Origin: Phoronis australis
Taxonomy: Eukaryota; Phoronida; Phoronidae
Reading direction: 5' to 3'
Length of the DNA stretch: 64,000 nt
NCBI GenBank assembly: GCA_002633005.1
Contig: NMRA01000149.1
Location: 428,386-492,385 of the forward strand
Positions 20,501 to 32,500 of the stretch are shown piece after piece. Numbering within the stretch: the stretch's first letter is position 1; each line of letters starts with the position of its first letter. A model generated the notes under the pieces. The model worked only from the letters and a program-made list of their open reading frames with translations. It searched no databases and had not been told where the DNA came from. A program made the translations under genes and the position numbers.

Positions 20501-23500
20501 TCTGGAATATAAACAAAGAGATCTTATTAACATAGTGATTTGAATCAAGAAAAGTAAAAAGAAATTGGGAAATCATTCAATGGTCACTAGCAGGAATTAA
20601 GACTACAATTTTCTACAAATATAAATTTCCTGTCAGTAAAAACGACGGATTTAAACCAGCTTGACATGTTTTGGCATTTATTGAAACACCATCATCAGAA
20701 GAAAAAACAGTGGCCACTTTGCTAGGCTCAACAACAAGTAATGATACACAGACACGGTCAGTTACATGTTTATCATTACTTATTGTTGGGCCTAGCAAGG
20801 TGGCCACTGTTTTTTCTTCTGATGATGGTATTTCAATAAACGCCGAAACATGTCAAGCTGATTTAAATTCATCTTTGTTTTTATTAACATATGCTGCTAC
20901 TTGCTATCATGGAAAAAATTCCTGTTGTAACACACAAAACTTAATGAGAAAGCACCATGAATAAGCTTGCATTAAAATTTAAGTAGGGTGCCTCTCCAGA
21001 ACGGTATTGAGGAGCACGGAGGCTGTATATTAGTATAGGTGCCGGGCTCTATGGTCAATTTTAGCAGGGCCCTATATTAATGTAGGGGGACACAGTCTCT
21101 GCCCGCCTTTGGCTGGGGCTCCTATGTTAATATAAGGGGGCCCACATGAAGGTGACTGAAATTCACGCCCCCCAAAATTAGAGTGCTTTGGCTACATGTT
21201 GAATGTGAACATATGAGGTCAGCATTCTTATGTCACAGTGCTGACCTACATTTTCACATAATGTCACATGAATGGTTACAATGTGAAAACAGCTGAACTT
21301 GCGTAAGTGCACAACGTCTGTTTCAAGTGACGATTTATCGTAAAAGATAATTAAATTCATGCAACTTTTTAATATTTTTAGAAAGTTTAGTCACCTAGGA
21401 GATGGCGTAGTTTAGTGCGAGTGTTTTTAATACTCGGTTGAATGTTTGAAATATGACCTTTGTTCTGAGGAATTGCCGATTCTTCTCAGAAAATCCACAG
21501 TAATTGGGTGGTAATGGGTAACTCAAGTGACAAAAATCTAAATTGGGAATCCAAAAAAAGGGGTTGGGGGTAATCTGAGTATGGGCGCTTAAAAATGAAA
21601 AATTGAAAATTTCAGGGGTGGGCGGTAACTGAGAGAAACAAATTAAAAAAATTTTCTGCATTTTTTGCTTACCGTAAACGTTCGGGTTAACGCCCTGGGC
21701 GGTTAAATTGGTAAACCAAAAAAATGGGGGGTGGGCAGTTAACCAAACATGGGCACTTAAACGTGAAATTTCAAGAAATCCAGGATGGGCGGTTAACTGA
21801 GCACGGGCGTTAACCCAAACATTTACGGTAAAATCCCTTTTGGTGTCAGATAAAATAATGGTAAGAATTTTTACAAGTGGGATTTTGATTGTTTTTACCA
21901 GGGGCAGAATGTAATTACGACCCCTCCCTCAGGTAGACACTTCCTTCCTGAACTTACACCCCTCTTCCGGCACTGTGGCCTCTCTGGTGACTCACAAGTT
22001 GAATGTGAAGCAGAAGCTCTCTGTTGGAACATAACGCTTACGCATGCGTGAACCTGTGACCTCTGGTCATACACACGTTTGCATTTGCGTTCAATGGATA
22101 GATGAAGCTCTCTATTGGAACATAATGCTTACGCAAGCGTGAACCTGTGACCTCTGGCCATACACACATTTGCATTTGCGTTCAATGGACAGATGAAGCT
22201 CTCTATTGACACTTTCAGTCTTGAAACTGAATTTCTTGCCCACATCATTTTAATAAGAAAAATTCATTAAACATAATAAGCTGTTTGACATGCTCCTATA
22301 CAAGCAAAGCAGATTTGCATAATGCAAATCACACTATCCAAGTGGATTTAGTTCACAGCTCTTAGTTTTTTCATCTGACCTCATTTCCCATGGTCACATC
22401 ACAAGCCGCAGTCCCATCATTAATCTTCACATCCAGAGACCATCGACTGAAGTTGCCATGATCAAGTTTGGTCAGAAGCGTGGAGATGTAAGCCTAAAAG
22501 AGCAGTTTTGTATAAAGCAACTTCCAAGATATATATACCTTTACAGCAAGGCTCCAGGTTCATTCAAAACAACTTCCATACCTTTACAACAAGGCTCCAG
22601 GTTCATTCAAAGCGATCTTCCTTGCAGGGTTATTAACTACAGAAAGAAAACATTTATTATAGAGAACAGTGCACGATTTGAGAAAAACAAGGAAATTTGT
22701 GGAGAGAAAATTATCACGATAAAATCATTTTTTCTGTGATGTTCCTACAGATATCTGTACCTGTTTTCGGTGTTATAAAGACTGACGATTTAATATAAAT
22801 TGACCAAAAATGTCTGCTCACCTGTAAACAGACCACAATTAGGTGGATTGGGTTATTTCTTTCTATTAATAGTTAATGCTTACTTTTGTTAACAAAGATC
22901 ACATTTCTTAAAAATATTAAGTGTGAATAGTAAACACAAAAAACTGATTTTTAAAAATCTTTGATGGCAACAGACTGAATCTGATGTACACAAAAGGAAT
23001 GTATAGATGATTGTGATTTTCTCAAAAATCTTAGATTTTTCACCCAGATCAGCACATTTTCTGCAAACATAAATCAAATTTTTGCATGAAAAATTTCATA
23101 TTTGTGGAAATAGCAGCAATCTACATGAAAAATCAAAAAAAAATGCAAAAATGCGGTCACATAATTACAAAACATCTGTGACTGTCAAGTATTTTAAAAA
23201 TTTATAGTTTTATGGGTTTACAGTTAATACTTACGATTATGTATGACCATAGAAAAATTTGGGTAACTTTGGAACATCAAATTTCAGAAACAGCTCATCG
23301 CATTTATGAGATTTCTAGACACTATGGTTTATGCACTGTTCTCAAAGAATTTCTTGGAATTGTTTTTATAGTGTTACAATTTTTGCTTTAGGGACTATCA
23401 AGAAAATAGGGCTTTTATGATTTTTATCAAAAAAGCTGCATACAACAAAAATAAAATAACTTTAAAACTGTAACAGCATCCCTGAGATTTCATCTTGAAC

Positions 23501-26500
23501 ATTTATATCAAATGAAATTTGGTTGTGTTATTAACCAAATAGTTTTGCTATGATTGTAACTGACTTCTGAACTAAATTTCACTAAAAATACATGTTCAAG
23601 AGACCTAGTTACCAATACAACTGGTATAAAGTCAAAAATCTAATTCTACAGAGTTTCCACTTTCATAAGGTACTACACAACTTTAAAAGTTATTTGAGAA
23701 ATATGATCCCATGTAATGAAATCAACCAATTAGTTTAAAATGACAATTGTCAAATAAATCAACCATTAGTGTACATAAAGAACATATTAAATGATTGAAG
23801 TATGCAGGCACTTGAATTTGGACAGGGCAAACAGTGTGTCCCTTCTGCCCCAATATTGTAGAAGACGAGTACCATTTCCTTCTAAGCTGTGATAAATATT
23901 TTGAGTTGAGAGAAAATTATATTGAAGTGTGATACTGGAATTTTACGTCCGCTTTCAAGTTCAATAGATTAGTGTCAACAAGTGATGATGCTAAATCAGT
24001 TAGCCTATGTAAATATGTATTGTACTCTTTTTGTCTACTTGATAGCTTGTTGCACTCTTAAGTATGTTACATGTTGTTCTTTTGTACAGTGGGTCTATGG
24101 CCTTCACTACAGAAACAAGTTGATTGATTTAAAATTGTATTGACCAATGATAGCAAAATGGACTATCCGCAGTTTCACAACACAATAGGAACAACTGACC
24201 AGTTAAAAGGTGGCAAAAGGAACATTCTCCAAAGAAGGCAGTGTGGCCTTCTGAGGTATTAGTATCCACTTCCTTTTCTCAATTGCAAAGGTCGTGGGTT
24301 CAAGTCCCACTGGGGGCACACTGCTAGACCCTTGAGTCAGATCTCCAGCTCTTCAGCTCGGTTTTAACCATATATTATTAAAGCATAAAAATGTTTTCAG
24401 GTGATGGGCCTACTTGCGTACATATTGTATGACTGGCAGAAGGCTCTCAAGAGTTTTGCTTAGGTGTACCATGCAATCGAGATTGTCTCATATTATGGGC
24501 TGATCATGTAGCCTGCACAAGTTCAGTGCACTGCAACGGCACTGGATCACCTGCACTCTTTTTAAACATGCTACAGGAAGAGAAGGAATCAGAAAATGAG
24601 GGTTGCACTTCACTCAGGTTCTGAACTCCTTCCACAGCCCTGGGTAGTTTAATTACAATAATACTAGTATCCAGTCTGTAACAACTGGTAACTCGACTCA
24701 GAGTGATGACACCATCTGAATGCCAGGTCACAGACAGTATTGTTTTGGTAATAAAACTATTTATGAAAATGCAGGCATATCTTTGGCAAATGTACGTCGA
24801 GTTTTACTAACAGCATACTGTTGTGGACGAAATAAGATAATTCATGATTAACTTCCAAAATTAAAGGAGAAAAATGCAACAGTCGAAATAATCGAATGTT
24901 CAGGCACATTCCATTCACAGACAGCCAGATGGCTTATCACTGCTGCAAATCAAAAGCGAAGCTGTTAATGTAAACAAACTGCTGCACACTTGTTAAGTGG
25001 CTGTCCGCAGTAACCTACCCCAGCTTACCGACGCTGGACTTGAGACACTGAGCGGAATGGTATTGTACAGAAACAGACAAAAAACATTATAGAGAAACAG
25101 AAGTACGTATATAACTCAATAAATACCTTAACTTTCACTGTTGTCAGCTCAACAAATGGCACATTCCTCAGCACCACACTCAGATAAGTGTAAGGTTCCA
25201 TAAACAGTCCAACAGATGGTGTGTCTACCAACAGGGGGACTTTGTTCAAGATGCAGTTTTTAATCATGTCCAAAGATAAAACGGTTGGAGATTGCAGGCA
25301 CGGTGATATATTTGTATATTTCTCTGTAGTATTGAGTTGACTTGTTTGGCTGCTTGGTTCACAAGTTAAATCAACTACTTCAGCATCAAAGTCATTGAAT
25401 GTCATGTCACTGAAATCATCCCCATAACTGTTATCAACTCTTAGCATTTTCGCCATGGGCAGATCAACTTCGTTCACACCTGCTGGACTTCTAATTTTTG
25501 GCTTTTTAGCCACGGGTAATACATCATGTACACTACAAGAGTTTCTAAACTGCCTAAAATCTCCCAAAGTACTGCCCACGCTTGTTTCGACTGGATTCTG
25601 AATGGAAGATGCATTTCCTGCCTTCATTGCACTCACTCCAACCTCAGGTATTACCATGCCAACACCAAGAGATGATTTTTTGCCATTTTCTGTAGCTCCC
25701 ATGTCATCGCTTTTCACATCAAAGTCATCCTCAAAGGCATCGTCATCAAACTCAGACATAGAACTGAATTCCATCAAATAGCTATCTGTTCTTTCTGGAG
25801 CACAGACAACATTGAAATCTCGGCTGCTCTCACTTGGCACACACTTACTTCTAGGTGCACAGCGGGAAGAGTTCACACTCAAGGCTGTTCTTTGCTCACA
25901 CACGGATGTGACATCATCGGAGTGAGTAGAGGAACTTGACTTGCCAGGTAGACAGGATTGATCGTGTTTTGTCCGACTTTGCCTTTGAGCGTTTCTGTTC
26001 ATAAAACGGTCATTTCCACATTGAATCTGTGACTCCATGTGCTGCACCAGCAGATCATCATTTAGTCCTTCATCCCACTATAAACAAAAAATTTTCCTGA
26101 CCAATGAAAAATAACTATATAGAAACAACTATGAGTAATAGTAGTGCCAGTTATAACAGAAAATTAAAAATATTATTTCATCAAGTTTCACACACAAGAT
26201 GCAAAAAATTCAAATAGATTAATGGATTGTACACAATTATTGCCATTTTCACAAAAGTACAAAATGTACGTTTTTCCAATACCCCAGCTGCCAACGTTGT
26301 ACGCAATACGTAAACTTGTACTGGCATATATCAGCCATTACAAAAGAGACTAGGTGTTCCTGCCAAAGAATCATGATGGTGACATTAAAGCTTTTGGTAG
26401 TATCATCATAGTTCTAACAATGCAATTTCGTAATGAAGTTAGGAGTTCAAACTATAAAAAAGCATTGAATTTTGTCTTTCACATCGCTGTGTTCATATCA

Positions 26501-29500
26501 AAAGCATACCCTGGTAGCAAGCCTCCTTTTCTACGAATTCCACAATCATGAAAATCGTAATAACTGTACACAGTCACGATACAAATCCTTTCAATCTCAC
26601 ATTAATTCGTCTCTGCTCAAGTATCCTAACAAGACTCACATGAACTAACACAGCATGCAACCTGTTCTGAAGGATCACTATACCTGTTCATTCATCATGG
26701 CCAACTCGTCCTCGTCAATCTGGTTGAACAAATCATCATCCACTATCTCCATCACATCTATCAAAAGTTAGAAAGATGAAAATCAAAAATATCTCATTTG
26801 AACTTGACACTTTTGCAAGCATGGTTGTCAAAGATGCTGTTAATCTTCAATACTGCAGTCAACAAAGGACAATCAGAAATGGAACTAGCAAGGAGTGAAA
26901 CTAAATCTTGGAAAAACGAAAATCTTCACAACCTTAACATAATAACAACTAATCACAATACTGAAACAAACAAAACTAGACGCTAGTTTCAAAGGTAGTA
27001 TTTTATGTGCTTTTAAAGGTTTATAATCCAACAGAGTAAAATACCATCAGCACTGTTCCTGGTGACTACGGGGCCACCATGTGTGGACACAGCAGGTTGA
27101 ACTGCAGGCAGCTCGTTAGAGTCACAACCAGCGGCAGCTATGTCATCATCTTGATTACTGAAATAGTATACACACTGATGAAGGGTCATCTGAAGGTGAC
27201 CAATAGGATTACCAGTAACAAACATACAATGGGCTGTCAATCTAAATTTCACATTTATCTTGCATAAATGCTTCCAAAACAAAAAAGCTCATTCAGAATG
27301 TATTCAATAAATATTACAGATTGTCACCCACCTTTACAGTTTAACATATTATATAACTTTATATTTATCGATATCTGTAGTAGTTTAGTTTGTCATAATA
27401 TATATGACCTTTTATCTCACCTACATGTGTTGTTTCACTGTAAACTAGCTTCGGTATCGCTTCGCAGTTAGCGCATATAAATGGCATTTATTCACAAGTG
27501 TACAGGTTGTAGAACTGTAAAATTGTTCTACTGAAGTTTCCCAGATAGACTTACAGTGCTCTAGCCAACACTTTTATCTGTCTGTTCTCCTCCATCAGGG
27601 TGTCAACCTGTCCACCTAGCACTTTCACGCACTGTTTGGTAAGAATCAACACCCCAAGTCGACACATCACTGGGCCAGTGACAAGGATCTGACAAGAAAA
27701 ATTAATTACTTCAAAAGTCAAGTTTTCAGGGTTCAAAACTCCACAGTCCAACTCAAACTCAAAGTCCTTACTCAACAAATCTGGAAGTTTTTGCATCGCT
27801 GATGCAATTGTACTGTGACAGGCAAAAATTTCACATTACACACATGCCCATCAGTGACAACCACTAAGTTCACATTACACACATGCCCATCAGTGACAAC
27901 CACTAAGTTCACATTACACACATGCCCATCAGTGACAACCACAAATTTCACATTACACGCATGCCCATCAATGACAGGTACTAAGTTCACATTACACCCA
28001 CGCCCATCAGTGACAGGTACTAAGTTCACATTACACACATGCCCATCAATGACAAGCACTAAGTTCACATTACACACATGCCCATCAATGACAGGTACTA
28101 AGTTCACACTACACACATGCCCATCAGTGACATGCACTAAGTTCACATTACACACATGCCCATCAGTGACAGGTACTAAGTTCACATGACACACATGCCC
28201 ATCAGTGACAGGCATTAAGTTCACATTGGACTCATGCCCACCAGGGGCACAAAATTGCAAGATCTTCCCGGTTTCTTCCAGTTCATGTCATTAGAAAACT
28301 ACAAAATTTTCTCAAACCAACTGCATAAATGATGATGGTCGTTACATTTACTTGCGGTTCACCCATTTTTCAGCCCTGTGGGGATCTTAGATCTTAGATC
28401 AGTAAGAAAATGTTCAGCTACAAGTAGTTTTAATATAAATTTGAAAAAAATCAAGGTCCAGAATTCAGCTGCATTTTAAAAGATTTGTTTTGGATGACAG
28501 CCAGGTTATCGTACGACCCCATGTTATATTACCATAGTTAGGCAATGCCTTAGAACCAGAGCAAAAGAGAACATTATGCCACCCATCGTTGCCATTTTGT
28601 TCAGGCTCATGTATGTCAGTGAAAGCTGGCGAGTTCACACACAGCATGACAGAATAAAAATATTCTACAGAATGTTGAGAGACCTCATTAAATATGCGAG
28701 ACAAGCTTGTAAATTTTATCATACAACCACTCATGCTTCGTTCGTCTCATTTCTTTGTCTGTTGGATAGGCATGCCTCTTCAGCTTAATAATTTTTGTAG
28801 TTTGTAATCAATGGTATTTCAAATAGCAATATACATAACTTGAATGGCTTTAAAAGTGACATTGACTGGCCTGGCAATATTACTTTATAAACGAAGTAAC
28901 TTAACTGTTTTCACATATCTGAGGAAAGGCATGTTAATGGTCATATAATAATTATTGTCTAGTATTTGTCTGACTGTAGAATAAATTTTTAATAAATGAT
29001 AATTTCTAAATCATACAATCATCAAGACATGACAGAAGTATGCTCTACATATCAAAAAGATTTTAGACGTCTGACGATAGCTTGAGACATAAATTCCCTC
29101 TCTCAAATTTGTACTCATATGTTAGAAGAGGCTTTTTTTCAAAAGCCTGCAGCACGTGCTCACCTTAGTGCCAGGTTTGGTAGAGGTGCTCAAGGCTGGT
29201 ATAGACTGATACTCCATGCCCTGGATGTTCACGCTGCCATCTGTGAGTTGAAGCATCAACATCCGACAAGATTTGGCCTCCCAGGGCTACAAGGAGCACC
29301 ATAGCATGATTTTACAATTCACATACATTGCACATAGTTGAATTAATCAAACATTTACCTCTATCAGGGTGGTGAACAATTAAATACAGCAGTCTAACTT
29401 CATATGGCTTGGTCAACAAGAGAATTGAGTTAACGAATGTTGAAAGTAAGTTCACAAGGGAAAATGTCCCACTATGTCACCGTTCCTTTCTTTTCATTCA

Positions 29501-32500
29501 CAAAAAATTAACCAAATCTCCATTTGCTTTTGAAGTGAGTTGCTGAGCTTTCTGTAACATAAGCATTAACCTAATTATCTTTTAAAAACTACTCATAACA
29601 AACTTACTCTTAATAACGAGCAATACAAGAACATATCTTTTAAAAACTACTCATAACAAACTTACTCTTAATAACGAGCAATACAAGAACATATCTTTTA
29701 AAAACTACTCATAACAAACTTACTCTTAATAACGAGCAATACAAGAACAACACAGAGCCTTAATATGCAGCCACCATGAGTATCGCACACAGCAGAAGAC
29801 ACAAAGAATGATCATTAACTTTAAATATTCTCACTAGAGGGAACAACTAACAGTAAACTTAAAACTGCATTTCCCCAGTGGTTAGCAGCCAAAAACATAA
29901 TATTCCTTACCATGTCACCAATTGATTTTCAAGAACATGAAAACCATCAACGACTCAAGAATACTTTTTCTCTTCTAAATGAAAACTCATCAGCTGAATT
30001 CCACAAGCATCGATCAAGAAGTTTGGCAGATATTACAGCTGACAGAAAAATGTGTATATCTCACTACAGGGCAAAGCGCTAGTGGTGTTTGTCCAAAAAT
30101 TAGGGGGTTAATAGAAACACAAGTTCTAAATTTCCCAAAGATCGCTCAAGTGGCAAGTCAGACAGAGCTTGATGCCAAAAAACCCTCTAGAGGGGTACAG
30201 GCTGCACTATACAAATTTCTACGAATATTGACACAGGTACTGTCCCTTCCTCAGTACAAACACAAAAGCCAAAATTGCAGTAATGGTATGATATAACGTG
30301 TCCGAATTTTGAGAAACAGTTTTCTCCACTGAATAACGGGCATCAAACTGGTTCTCAAAATACGCGAACGTTATATCAGACTATTGCCAAAATTGCCACA
30401 ATGGAGTGCCGCAGTAAGGAAATACATAAAAAAATTATCGCCATCCGGGCTCTACACGATAGGACCAAATACCAAATATCACAAAGATCCATTCAGGCAG
30501 GCTCAAAAAATTGGCATTATGGGGTACCATAGCAAACGAATCTGTCCAAAAATCAATGGTCCACATAGTATACTCTCTTCAATAGGATAACACTTGTTAA
30601 ATTTTATGAAAATACATCTTGGTAGGTATCAAGGCAGATGCAAAGAAAATGGTTCAGAAAAAATTCCGCGCAAAAAGTTTCCGTTTTGAATCTTACATTT
30701 GACTGTGATTCATGCTGAGTTGCCGAGACATCAACATTTTCGTTGTGAGCTCCACAGGTCTTCTGGTATTGAGAGTATAGTGATGAACTCACATCAAGTA
30801 AAGAGTCAATCTGTGAAATACAAGAGTACAGTGATGAACTCACATTAAGTAATGAATCAATCTGTAAACTAAAAGAGTACAGTGATGTACCAACATCGAA
30901 TAATAAAACAATTTGTGAAATACAAGAAGAATATAGTGATGTACTCACGTCAAATAATGAGTCAATCCGCGAAATGCAAGAATACAGCGATGTACTCATA
31001 TCAAATAATGTCGAGTTAATTTGTGAAAGATAAGTCCATTAAGGAGCCCCAGTGAAATTGCCCATGCTTTTCCTCTCATGACCCATTTCCATATTGTTTT
31101 TAATCATTTCTTCATTACAGTGTCAAGCTTTTTATCCCCTCAGTTCACAAACAAATTTTCTATGTAGCACCATGGTAAACATTAGTTTTTAAATCATTAC
31201 AATAATAAAGAATCACAGTTTTCTTATCTGGAACCAACTAGGCCAAGTATTTTGGAAAAATCACAGGGAAACATGAAATGGTACAAGAGTGAAATTCCTA
31301 ATTTAAAGCAGCTACAGATCTGCCTTACATCACAAAAACATAGTCTTGATTTAGATCATTTAATATTACAACATTGCTCTCAAGTTTTTCCTTAGGTCAA
31401 ATTAAAAGCGATTTCAGGGCTTTGAGAGAACTGTCAGCTCCTTATTGAGACCAAGCTTTATTACTTGGCTTGTCACAGCATGTCACTTTATGCATCGAGC
31501 ACCATCTCAACAAATAACGAAATGTCACTTTTTGCAAATCCAGAAATAACATCATCTGAGTAAGAAATAAGTTGATACCTATTTGATAGTGGTATGAGGC
31601 TAAGTCAAATAAATTTGCTTCTTGGACAGAACATGGGTTTATTGTTGCTTAATCTGTGCCATCCACATATGCATATCATGAAGAAGGGGCAACGTTAGGG
31701 GCTCACCTGAAGACAATGGTTGCCATTCAATGTACATTTCTGCTCTTGGGTTAAAGTGGCTGGTAGACTTGCACTCTCTAGTATGTTGAGGTCTGAAATG
31801 AGCCATTGCTCATAGACAGCTTTCTGGACATCTTCAAGGGAAAGGGGGTGACTCTGAAAAAAATATGAAACAAAACACATTGTAGGTTGGACGCACATGT
31901 CAAATACACAAGCACAGTAAATGCTTTCAAAGACACTAAACACTTATTTAAGACGAGCAGTAACTACTCACAAGATCGCACTTAAAGCGGCTCATGAATC
32001 CACATTCCCACCAAGATGAGAATTTCTGATTTGGACCACTTATCCTTATGAAGTTGGTCTGAAATGGTTCCTTACTCGAATTACATACTTTACGGAATTG
32101 CAAAGAATCGACAGTCTGCTATTCCTCGAGACCATGATCTTGCATAAAATAACACGCCATGACAAGTCGACTGTGGTCTAAAGCAGTGACGAATGGTGAA
32201 GCTTTGCAGTTACCTCAAATGTAACAAACGGACAATTTGATAACAATTTCATAAAGGCGAGTGGTATAAATCAAAATTATTTTTTTTCATACTAACATTG
32301 AGGCGTCGATTGTTTGGGGAGTTGCAGTCACCATGTACGGTTAAACTTCAGTCCTGGATTGAACTTAACAGCGCCAGTTAACTTTGCAGTAAACAAGTGG
32401 ATTTAACAGCAGAGTGTTGACGCTGCGGTGTGGTATGAGTGGTCAACTCCGGTCTCATTGAGAAGTTATCACCAGGAGCCACTGCTATCATCAATAATTA

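Noticed and set aside
24238-24325. Functional tRNA gene
   Set aside because: T arm is good but anticodon arm and acceptor stem do not fold; better read as a SINE head.
24504-24731. 75-aa minus-strand ORF in RMI1 intron 8 as an OB2 exon
   Set aside because: No match to RMI1 OB2 and exon 9 already supplies the expected segment with correct phase.
25025-25126. Read-through extension of the long RMI1 exon 8 frame
   Set aside because: The OB2 sequence continues in exon 9 (AYISTLL...INDGTA); the extension past GTTAAG|GTATTT has no similarity.
27772-28260. 162-aa minus-strand and 124-aa plus-strand ORFs
   Set aside because: Products of the 39-bp minisatellite: periodic peptides on both strands, no splice or start context.
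30604-30999. 131-aa minus-strand ORF as a stand-alone gene
   Set aside because: It is RMI1 exon 3 plus the in-frame 51-bp array and intron read-through past the GTAAGA donor.
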